In this document: piece after piece, positions 1 to 4,459 of the stretch
Layout of the letters: every line of letters starts with the position of its first letter
Position numbering within the stretch: the stretch's first letter is position 1
DNA from: Rhodospirillales bacterium
Lineage (GTDB): Bacteria; Pseudomonadota; Alphaproteobacteria; QKFK01; SZUA-500
Assembly: GCA_003252195.1 (NCBI GenBank)
Contig: QKFK01000130.1
Coordinates: 1 to 7,166, forward strand
Reading direction: 5' to 3'
Length of the DNA stretch: 7,166 bases
Position numbers and translations under genes: made by a program
The notes under the pieces: model-generated
Databases searched by the model: none
What the model was told of the DNA's origin: nothing
Seen by the model: the letters and a program-made list of their open reading frames with translations, nothing else

Positions 1-143
1 TCATATGCTGTGAATGATGCTCCACCTGTCTCTGCTAATACTTTCGTAATTGCCGCTGTCAATGAGGTTTTACCATGGTCAACGTGACCAATAGTTCCAA
101 TGTTACAGTGTGGCTTATTACGTTCAAACTTTTCCTTGGCCAT
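1..143 (-). CDS. tuf: Elongation factor Tu, N-terminal fragment (truncated by window edge)
   Basis: EF-Tu is the GTPase that delivers aminoacyl-tRNA to the ribosome in the cytoplasm. The reverse strand reads MAKEKFERNKPHCNIGTIGH and continues into the G1/P-loop motif GHVDHGKT at residues 19-26, followed by SLTAAITKVLAETGGASFTAY. This is unmistakably EF-Tu. Only 47 full codons are visible; the rest of the roughly 395-residue protein lies beyond position 1. The start is the ATG at 143-141, with an AGGGA Shine-Dalgarno-like stretch about 7 nt upstream. The gene follows two tRNA genes on the same strand with no terminator between them, so it is probably co-transcribed with them, as in the classical tRNA-tufB arrangement. 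The Cys in HCNIG and the Ser in GKTS match alphaproteobacterial, especially Rhodospirillales-like, EF-Tu as I remember it. Confidence 0.97.
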   Translation of the reverse strand, partial: MAKEKFERNKPHCNIGTIGHVDHGKTSLTAAITKVLAETGGASFTAY

Positions 144-196
144 TGTTATTTCCCTGCCTAGCTTACTATGATTGAACCAAAAACTAAAAATACGAA

Positions 197-270
197 TGGA
201 GCGGGTGAAGGGAATCGAACCCTCGTCATAAGCTTGGAAGGCTTCTGCTCTACCATTGAGCTACACCCGC
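197..270 (-). tRNA. tRNA-Gly (anticodon TCC)
   Basis: The reverse strand folds as a 74-nt cloverleaf with acceptor GCGGGTG/CACCCGC, D-arm GCTC..GAGC, and T-arm GAGGG-TTCGATT-CCCTT. Discriminator T and an encoded CCA end occupy 200-197. The anticodon loop CTTCCAA places TCC at 238-236, which reads GGA and GGG glycine codons. It lies between tRNA-Tyr and tuf on the same strand. Confidence 0.96.
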
Positions 271-308
271 ATTCGTTAACAAACGATGCCATCCTTGAAA
301 CTCTTAAA

Positions 309-393
309 TGGTGGAAGGGGTAGGATTCGAACCTACGTACGCAATGCGGGCAGATTTACAGTCTGCTGCCATTAACCACTCGGCCACCCTTCC
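309..393 (-). tRNA. tRNA-Tyr (anticodon GTA)
   Basis: This is an 85-nt class II tRNA on the reverse strand. It has acceptor GGAAGGG/CCCTTCC, discriminator A, an encoded CCA (311-309), and T-arm GTAGG-TTCGAAT-CCTAC. The long variable arm (CCCGCATTGCGTAC region) is typical of bacterial tRNA-Tyr. The anticodon stem CAGA/TCTG encloses CTGTAAA, with anticodon GTA at 359-357. It is the first gene of the tRNA-Tyr / tRNA-Gly / tuf unit. Confidence 0.96.
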
Positions 394-534
394 AATCACG
401 TCTTAAGAATGCCTTAAGGCAATCGCTCGGATATAGGCAGAAAAAATTATTTTGCATCATTTGTCAATATCTATTTGTAAAGTTTTTATTTTTTATGGCA
501 TTTTATACACATTCGTTTTTGAGTAATTACATTA
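394..534 (-). promoter_or_regulatory. Leader and probable promoter zone of the tRNA-Tyr/tRNA-Gly/tuf operon
   Basis: This AT-rich stretch lies between tRNA-Tyr and the divergent rlmB and must hold the stable-RNA promoter. The reverse strand has a perfect -35 hexamer TTGACA near 471-466. I find no good -10 at 16-18 nt: the best TATA-like element (TATATCC) lies 26 nt downstream of it, which is too far for a standard sigma-70 promoter. A 12-bp perfect palindrome TGCCTTAAGGCA (410-421) sits in the transcribed leader, next to a second CTTAAG at 402-407. The location of a promoter here is well supported by gene layout; the exact elements are not. Confidence 0.4.
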
Positions 535-540
535 TATAAT
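535..540 (+). promoter_or_regulatory. Candidate -10 box of rlmB
   Basis: A perfect TATAAT lies 41 bp before the rlmB start codon. At 17-nt spacing the upstream hexamer (TTCGTT) is a poor -35, so this is a plausible but unproven promoter. The transcript would begin near 547 with a leader of about 35 nt. Confidence 0.4.
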
Positions 541-581
541 CTCAATTACAGCCATAAATACACATTTTTGAAAGTTACAAC

Positions 582-1406
582 ATGTCTAACAAATCTTTTG
601 GTAATAACCGCAATAATCGTAATTCATTCAATAAAAAGGGCGAATCACAAAGCAAGCCTAAAATAGCCCTCGGTAGAAACGTTTTGTTTTATGGCTATCA
701 CCCTGTAATGGCGCTTATAGCCAATAAAAGCCGTAAAATTGAACGCGTTATTGTCTCAGAAGACAGCTTTGATAGCATTGCATCTCAAATGAAGAAAGCT
801 AATCGCCCTCTAGATTTAATAGAAAGAAAAGATAAGTCATATATTTCTGGCATATTGCAAGAAGGAGCTGTTCATCAAGGAATCGTTGCAATTGCTGCGC
901 CATTAGAAGAAGTGTTTATTGAAGACATATGCAATAAATACACTAACGATGAAAACACCTGTGTTGTAATCTTAGATCAAGTAACTGATCCTCATAATGT
1001 TGGTGCGATTCTCCGTTCTGCTGCTGCCTTTAATGCTAAAGCAGTTATAATACCAGAAAGAAACGGTGCGCCAGAAACAGGCACATTAGCTAAATCCGCC
1101 TCGGGTTGCTTAGAGCTTGTTCCAATTTGCAGAGTGACCAACTTATCACGCGCAATGGAAACATTGAAAGAAAATGGATTCTGGTGTGTTGGTATGGATG
1201 GATATGCCGAAAAAACTATTAACGAAGCAAAATTAAATGGCAAAATCGCTCTTGTAATGGGGGCAGAAGGTGCTGGAATGAGAAGATTAACATCAGAGAG
1301 ATGTGACTTTACTGTAAAATTACCAATATCTCCAGATGTTGAAAGCTTAAATGTTTCAAACGCGACCGCAATTGCCCTTTATGAAATAAACAAGCAGAAC
1401 AGCTAG
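582..1406 (+). CDS. rlmB: 23S rRNA (guanosine-2'-O)-methyltransferase, SpoU/TrmH superfamily
   Basis: RlmB-type enzymes transfer a methyl group from S-adenosylmethionine to the ribose 2'-OH of a conserved 23S rRNA guanosine (G2251 in E. coli numbering). The 274-residue product has a substrate-binding N-terminal domain (about 30-105, starting LGRNVLFYGYHPVMAL) and a SPOUT knot domain (about 125-274). All three SpoU motifs are present: motif 1 with N139, G141 and R145 in DPHNVGAILRS; motif 2 VMGAEGAGMR at 225-234; motif 3 SLNVSNATAIALYE at 255-268. The ATG at 582 is used; only a weak GAAAG lies upstream. Residues 1-27 form an Asn/Lys/Arg-rich low-complexity extension that makes it about 30 residues longer than E. 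coli RlmB (243 aa). Other TrmH-family specificities cannot be wholly excluded. The gene diverges from the tRNA-Tyr/tuf operon. Confidence 0.93.
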   Translation: MSNKSFGNNRNNRNSFNKKGESQSKPKIALGRNVLFYGYHPVMALIANKSRKIERVIVSEDSFDSIASQMKKANRPLDLIERKDKSYISGILQEGAVHQGIVAIAAPLEEVFIEDICNKYTNDENTCVVILDQVTDPHNVGAILRSAAAFNAKAVIIPERNGAPETGTLAKSASGCLELVPICRVTNLSRAMETLKENGFWCVGMDGYAEKTINEAKLNGKIALVMGAEGAGMRRLTSERCDFTVKLPISPDVESLNVSNATAIALYEINKQNS

Positions 1407-1456
1407 GCTCTGATAATTATATTACAAAATAGCTTATCGCTTAAGTTTTTAATTGT

Positions 1457-1485
1457 AAAATAGACGGCTTAATACCGTCTATTTT
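1457..1485. terminator. Bidirectional intrinsic terminator between rlmB and the convergent small gene
   Basis: A perfect 11-bp inverted repeat, AAAATAGACGG (1457-1467) and CCGTCTATTTT (1475-1485), encloses a 7-nt loop. T-runs follow the GC-containing stem on both strands. It lies 51 bp after the rlmB stop and 22 bp after the stop of the opposing gene, so it should end both transcripts. Confidence 0.85.
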
Positions 1486-1506
1486 GTTATATGTGATAAT
1501 GCAAAT

Positions 1507-1956
1507 CTACCTAGAAGTTCTTTTCTTTAAGAAGAAAACATCCCTAATGATGCCAGTTTTAATCTGTTTTTTACGATTATTATGCTCTATTCCAAGCGTA
1601 TCTCTATAAGGAGCCAATTGCTTATCTAACTCTGCGATATTTTTCTTAATTTTTCTGGTTTCTCTCGTGTTCTTAATTATTGATTTAGTTGCAGCATATG
1701 CACCGACAAGAGAGACGGCTCCCCCTGATATAATTCCAATATCTGACACAGCTGGAGCTACCTTAGAAACAGCATTCCCAAAATTTACCATAACAGCCCC
1801 TACACACAATATTGGGCTCGCATATTTGTCTGCAAAATTATTTATGGCTTTATAAGCCTGCGTAAGTTTAGGATTCTTTACAGCCTCAGCACCACATGCG
1901 TATGACTTTACTTCCGCACCCTTAGATTTATTAAAGAATTCATTTATTTTTGACAT
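1507..1956 (-). CDS. Unrecognised small protein, member 3 of a tandem FF/SYACGA family
   Basis: I do not recognise this 149-aa protein. I chose the ATG at 1956 rather than the longest reading (2034, 26 codons more). From this start, residues 1-29 align without gaps to the next two genes upstream: K3, FF7-8, S11, G13, V16, SYACGAE18-24 and KNP27-29. A promoter at 2006-2034 would also overlap the longer start. A GAAAG element lies about 8 nt before this ATG. After the signature come AYKA (34-37), two hydrophobic Gly/Ala-rich segments (about 47-63 and 70-89), then a very basic, probably helical tail (about 91-149) ending KKRTSR. There is no Sec signal peptide or lipobox. It looks like a small membrane-associated or hydrophobic protein with a charged tail. 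The shared bidirectional terminator lies just downstream. Confidence 0.75.
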   Translation of the reverse strand: MSKINEFFNKSKGAEVKSYACGAEAVKNPKLTQAYKAINNFADKYASPILCVGAVMVNFGNAVSKVAPAVSDIGIISGGAVSLVGAYAATKSIIKNTRETRKIKKNIAELDKQLAPYRDTLGIEHNNRKKQIKTGIIRDVFFLKKRTSR

Positions 1957-1996
1957 CTTATAATCTTTCATGAGAGACAATAACAAAAAATCATCA

Positions 1997-2023
1997 TTGC
2001 TATGACATATAACACAATAGCAA
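1997..2023. promoter_or_regulatory. Inverted repeat over a promoter -10, candidate operator
   Basis: TTGCTAT (1997-2003) and ATAGCAA (2017-2023) form a perfect 7-bp inverted repeat with a 13-bp spacer. Its centre (2010) falls on the candidate -10 box (2011-2006) of the downstream gene's promoter. This is the geometry expected of a repressor operator. It could instead be a weak RNA hairpin; the 13-nt loop and lack of an immediate T-run argue against a terminator. Confidence 0.35.
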
Positions 2024-2034
2024 CACGCTCTCAA
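2006..2034 (-). promoter_or_regulatory. Candidate sigma-70 promoter of the last small family gene
   Basis: On the reverse strand, TTGAGA (2034-2029, 5 of 6 to TTGACA) is followed after exactly 17 nt by TATATG (2011-2006, 4 of 6 to TATAAT). Transcription would start near 1999, giving a leader of about 43 nt before the ATG at 1956. This supports the shorter start and suggests the gene can be expressed independently of the two family genes upstream. Confidence 0.5.
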
Positions 2035-2061
2035 GAAAATACTTATTATTTTTAGACAAAA

Positions 2062-2445
2062 CTAGCGAGAATGTTTTTTAACAAAAATTGCCTTAGCTAC
2101 ATTTTTGATTTTTTGCTTATTATTAATCATATATCTAGCCTCTTGCCCAGCAGCACCTGCGCCTAAAACGCCACCCATCGCTTTTAAACCTATCGCCGTT
2201 ACGTTAAAAACGGTTGCCGCACTTTCCATACCGCCCATTTCATAAGACATTTGCTCAACAATCTCTCCAACTGCATATAAGCCAGCACCTGCAAAGACGA
2301 CATTGGCTTTTGATTCTTTTGCATATTTCTGAAGAGCTTTATAAGCGCATTTAATGCGTGGATTTTTAACCGTTTCTGCACCACACGCATATGATGTTAC
2401 ATCACCACCTATCGACGAAGAAAAAAAGTCTTTAAGCTTATTCAT
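2062..2445 (-). CDS. Unrecognised small protein, member 2 of the tandem FF/SYACGA family
   Basis: I do not recognise this 127-aa protein. The ATG at 2445 has a good AGGGGT Shine-Dalgarno 8 nt upstream (2459-2454), so this start is the most secure of the family. Its N-terminus MNKLKDFFSSSIGGDVTSYA carries the family signature, then CGAETVKNP (21-29) and AYKAL (34-38). The middle has a hydrophobic segment (about 48-63), a polar turn with EQMSYEMGGMES, and a second Gly/Ala/Val-rich segment (about 76-100). The C-terminus is basic and ends FVKKHSR, echoing the KKRTSR end of the next gene. No Sec signal, lipobox or catalytic motif is visible. It begins 48 bp after the stop of family member 1, so the two are probably co-transcribed. 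A small two-segment membrane protein is the most I can infer. Confidence 0.85.
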   Translation of the reverse strand: MNKLKDFFSSSIGGDVTSYACGAETVKNPRIKCAYKALQKYAKESKANVVFAGAGLYAVGEIVEQMSYEMGGMESAATVFNVTAIGLKAMGGVLGAGAAGQEARYMINNKQKIKNVAKAIFVKKHSR

Positions 2446-2471
2446 GATTCAACACCCCTAAAAGTAATGAG

Positions 2472-2498
2472 TTAAAAATAGTATCTTTGTTTACTATC
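2472..2498 (-). terminator. Weak hairpin at the end of family member 1, possible attenuator
   Basis: The reverse strand carries ATAGTA and TACTAT around an 8-nt loop, extendable by a G-T and an A-T pair, and followed by a run of five T. The stem is nearly all A/T, so termination would be partial. The TAG stop of the upstream gene lies inside the stem. It could tune the expression ratio between family members 1 and 2. Coordinates are good to within a base or two. Confidence 0.35.
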
Positions 2499-2802
2499 TA
2501 CCACCCAAACCTTTATTCACAGCATAATTCAATGTTTTTACAGTACCGGCAGCAACTAGAGCACAACCAGCAACCGAAGCTCCTATAGCAGGCAAAACAG
2601 CCGCAGTAGCTAGAGTAGCACCTACAGCAGACAAGCCAACCCCACCAACAAACAACAAAACAATACCAGCCTTTTTAGCTATATCGCTCATTTTGGGATG
2701 AGCTGAACCAGAAGCAGAACCATTAGCAGCACTAGCACCACTTGCGTATGATTTTACGACACCACCACCTGAGTTTGCAAAAAAAGCATCTGATTTAATC
2801 AT
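2494..2802 (-). CDS. Unrecognised small Gly/Ala-rich hydrophobic protein, member 1 of the tandem FF/SYA family
   Basis: I do not recognise this 102-aa protein. The frame is open to an ATG at 2829, but I take the ATG at 2802. GAGGAA (2817-2812) lies 9 nt upstream of it, and only this start puts K3, FF7-8, S11, G13, V16, SYA18-20 and GA22-23 in register with the two genes downstream. Position 21 is Ser rather than Cys. A short Ser/Ala/Gly/Asn linker (23-36) leads to a long hydrophobic Gly/Ala/Val region (about 44-88) that could form two membrane-spanning helices, then a short tail NYAVNKGLGGR. The small size, the G/A-rich hydrophobic body and the GGG at 12-14 recall microcin or bacteriocin-like peptides and also small membrane-active toxins, but no family match is evident. 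It is probably the first gene of the cluster, controlled by the Crp-like promoter upstream. Confidence 0.8.
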   Translation of the reverse strand: MIKSDAFFANSGGGVVKSYASGASAANGSASGSAHPKMSDIAKKAGIVLLFVGGVGLSAVGATLATAAVLPAIGASVAGCALVAAGTVKTLNYAVNKGLGGR

Positions 2803-2842
2803 TATGAATATTTCCTCATAAATTACCACGCAGAATTAATGG

Positions 2843-2886
2843 ATAGTAACACAAAAACGCACAGCACAGAGGTGACATCAATCACA
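2843..2886 (-). promoter_or_regulatory. Crp-like site plus -10 box upstream of the small-protein cluster
   Basis: On the reverse strand, TGTGA-TTGATG-TCACC (2886-2871) matches the Crp consensus TGTGA-N6-TCACA at 9 of 10 fixed positions. A -10 box TACTAT (5 of 6) lies at 2848-2843 with no convincing -35. If transcription starts near 2836, the site centre (2878.5) is at about -42, which is the class II activator position overlapping the -35. The leader would be about 34 nt and contain the GAGGAA ribosome binding site. The site is sequence-visible; activation by a Crp/Fnr-family protein is inferred. Confidence 0.55.
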
Positions 2887-2929
2887 AATAAACAAAAAAC
2901 AGTCTTTGCACTAGACACGTTATTACATG

Positions 2930-3109
2930 CTACATAACCGTATCAACAACTGTATCAACAGTATCCACAGCCACACCAACAGCCGTACTAACCCCTGTTG
3001 CGGCAACAGATATAACAGCACATGCTTGTAGTGATAACACTCCCATCAAGAGAAGCAAGACCACTAGCATCTTAGTGAAATTGTTTAATTTTTTTGCTAA
3101 ACGTATCAT
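2930..3109 (-). CDS. Very small lipoprotein with Val/Thr/Asp repeats
   Basis: The 59-aa product starts with a basic n-region (MIRLAKKLNNFTK), then a hydrophobic core MLVVLLLLMGVLS and the lipobox LQAC, with C30 as the lipidated residue. The mature peptide would have only about 30 residues, CAVISVAATGVSTAVG then VAVDTVDTVVDTVM, with three repeats of V-D-T-V. This resembles short proteobacterial lipoproteins with AVDV/VGTAVD-type tails; I do not know their function. The ATG at 3109 is preferred: GGAG lies 13 nt upstream, and it gives a normal signal peptide. A GTG at 3133 (8 codons longer) has no ribosome binding site, and an ATG at 3070 would lose the basic n-region. A TATATT at 3142-3137 could be its -10. 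There is no Asp at position +2, so outer-membrane sorting is likely by the E. coli rule. Confidence 0.65.
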   Translation of the reverse strand: MIRLAKKLNNFTKMLVVLLLLMGVLSLQACAVISVAATGVSTAVGVAVDTVDTVVDTVM

Positions 3110-3268
3110 ATCAAAAAGCAAACTCCATTTCACAAAAATATATTTTACAATTAAACGATAATAACACGTACTGTATTACCAGAATACTAATCATCACACT
3201 TTGTCTAATAATAGCACAACAACAAACTAAATATCACTAGATATAATTAACTCCACAACCCCAACCGC

Positions 3269-3297
3269 AAAAAAGCGCCATACAGGCGCTTTTTTTT
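3269..3297. terminator. Strong rho-independent terminator after the barrel gene
   Basis: AAAAAAGCGCC (3269-3279), loop ATACA, then GGCGC and eight T (3285-3297). The stem is GC-rich and pairs into A/T runs on both sides, so it works in either direction. On the reverse strand it begins 19 bp past the stop codon of the outer-membrane gene. The remaining DNA up to the small lipoprotein (3134-3268) is AT-rich with no gene; I see only a minor ATATC-acta-GATAT repeat (3231-3244). Confidence 0.9.
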
Positions 3298-3315
3298 CAT
3301 TTACACAAATTAAAG

Positions 3316-4281
3316 TTAAAAAACTTTTTTATAACTTACGCCAATCTCATGTGTGTCTTCTTCTTCAACAAAAGTAGACATGTTTGGAAAAGCATCTGAT
3401 CTCTGATACAAATCATCAAGCCTGCTATATGATGCGAACAAACCAACCGAAGATGAGGAATCAATATTATAATTAAACTTCATTTTAGCTGTAAATGTGT
3501 CTCCACCGCTAATGGCCACATACCTACTTGTAGAAAGGCTGGTTGAATCAAACTTACCTTTTTCAAGATATGATAGATCTAAATTAACATTATATTGCTC
3601 ATTAAATCTATATTGTGACTCAATACCAAATTCATAATCCATTGAATCGCTAATGTTGTAATAAGATTCCGATGAGGCTTCTTTTCTTTTTAAATTTGAG
3701 TCTTCATTATAAATAGCTATAGCATAAGCTGTTACGGTGTAATTACCATAATCTTTACCTAGCTTTGCCCCCAAACCGTATGAATTTCCGCCAAAACCAC
3801 CAATAGGAGCACCATTTCTAGACCCCGTTACACTTTCAGTCCAATCAATGACATTGCTTTTATAATATCCAAGGATATCTAACGTATATGCATTATCGTC
3901 GACTAATCTATATTTGATATCAAATGAAGGATCATAAAACCCCTTATTTTGTATTTTTGTTATAGAGGTTCCATTATTTGACCTTGCCTCTTCACTTGGA
4001 GAATACGCAAATTGCAACCCTAATTGAAATTTATCAGTTACCCCATAAGAAATCGCTTCTTGCAACTTATGTGTTTTAGTCTTTTTGCTTGTATATGCCA
4101 CTGTACCTGTATTATTAAAAGTCGCATTTGTAGATTTTGCATAAGAATAGATGCTCTCACTCATAAAACTCCCTTTTCCCAAAAGATAAAGGGGATCATT
4201 TATGTCCTTAGCATTTGCATTGGCAAACATTGACAAAGAAAGAGCCGTTGCCGTTAATAATATTTTTTTCACCTTAATCAT
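3316..4281 (-). CDS. Outer-membrane beta-barrel protein, possibly of the MetA-pathway phenol degradation-like family
   Basis: The 321-aa product has a Sec signal peptide: MIKVKK, hydrophobic TATALSLSMFA, and cleavage after ANA at about 24/25. The mature part is rich in alternating aromatic/aliphatic strands and Ser/Asn/Gly turns, for example EAISYGVTDKFQLGLQFAYS (73-92). It ends GVSYKKVF, with the terminal Phe of the BAM-recognition beta-signal. It should be a monomeric barrel of about 12 strands in the outer membrane. The ISYGVTDKFQLGL pattern recalls the MetA-pathway/transporter-like barrel family (tentative). It is not a TolC-type channel: the periplasmic coiled-coil pattern is missing. 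The ATG at 4281 has GGAG unusually close (2 nt spacing). A promoter lies at 4309-4337, and it shares a control region with the divergent macAB. The cargo is unknown. Confidence 0.85.
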   Translation of the reverse strand: MIKVKKILLTATALSLSMFANANAKDINDPLYLLGKGSFMSESIYSYAKSTNATFNNTGTVAYTSKKTKTHKLQEAISYGVTDKFQLGLQFAYSPSEEARSNNGTSITKIQNKGFYDPSFDIKYRLVDDNAYTLDILGYYKSNVIDWTESVTGSRNGAPIGGFGGNSYGLGAKLGKDYGNYTVTAYAIAIYNEDSNLKRKEASSESYYNISDSMDYEFGIESQYRFNEQYNVNLDLSYLEKGKFDSTSLSTSRYVAISGGDTFTAKMKFNYNIDSSSSVGLFASYSRLDDLYQRSDAFPNMSTFVEEEDTHEIGVSYKKVF

Positions 4282-4308
4282 ATCTCCATATGTTAATAAT
4301 CATTAGCG

Positions 4309-4337
4309 AATATACACTAAACATTATTTCACAACAA
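4309..4337 (-). promoter_or_regulatory. Candidate promoter of the outer-membrane barrel gene
   Basis: On the reverse strand, TTGTTG (4337-4332) and TATATT (4314-4309, 5 of 6) are separated by exactly 17 nt. Transcription would start near 4302, leaving a leader of about 20 nt. One TGAAATA heptamer (4331-4325) starts directly after the -35 box, so a protein binding there would touch the promoter. Confidence 0.5.
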
Positions 4338-4382
4338 GACCTAATGAAATATTTTGTTACATTTATTATTTCAGCTGAAATA
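4325..4382. promoter_or_regulatory. Four TATTTCA/TGAAATA heptamers, candidate operator array
   Basis: TATTTCA occurs at 4325-4331 and 4367-4373, and its complement TGAAATA at 4345-4351 and 4376-4382. The last two make a perfect 16-bp palindrome TATTTCAGCTGAAATA; the first two make an inverted repeat with a 13-bp spacer. Start-to-start steps of 20, 22 and 9 bp put most copies near the same helix face, and the two TATTTCA copies are 42 bp (four turns) apart. The array lies between the divergent barrel gene and macA and covers the barrel gene's promoter spacer. No regulator gene is in the window. Confidence 0.55.
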
Positions 4383-4459
4383 TCCACGAAACATCTTTGT
4401 GTTTTAATTAAATATAGCCTGTGATAGCATAAATTATTACAAAGATGGGAGAGAGCGTA

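Noticed and set aside
992..1243. Reverse-strand open frame of 83 codons inside rlmB
   Set aside because: It lies antisense to the conserved SpoU motifs, with no ribosome binding site or recognisable protein; it is a shadow frame.
1957..2034. A 26-codon N-terminal extension (MRACCYCVICHS...) of the 149-aa small protein
   Set aside because: It overlaps the candidate promoter (2006-2034), has no ribosome binding site, and breaks the ungapped N-terminal alignment with the two paralogues.
1667..2390. Open frames at 1667-1855 (+) and 2199-2390 (-), and 4024-4233 (+)
   Set aside because: Each is contained in a better supported gene with a signature motif or signal peptide, and none has its own start signals.
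2446..2600. A separate promoter for the 127-aa small protein
   Set aside because: TTGGGT and TACTAT are 19 nt apart, and the TACTAT is part of the weak hairpin. Readthrough from the gene upstream explains expression as well.
2803..2829. A 9-codon extension (MVIYEEIFI) of the 102-aa small protein
   Set aside because: The GAGGAA ribosome binding site for the ATG at 2802 lies inside it, and the family signature begins at M10 of the long form.
3110..3133. GTG start at 3133 for the small lipoprotein
   Set aside because: There is no ribosome binding site upstream, and it adds acidic and aromatic residues before an otherwise normal signal peptide. It is not fully excluded.
4383..4445. A sigma-70 promoter for macA
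   Set aside because: Candidates such as TTGTGT-17-TGTGAT are too weak to call, although a promoter must exist in this region.
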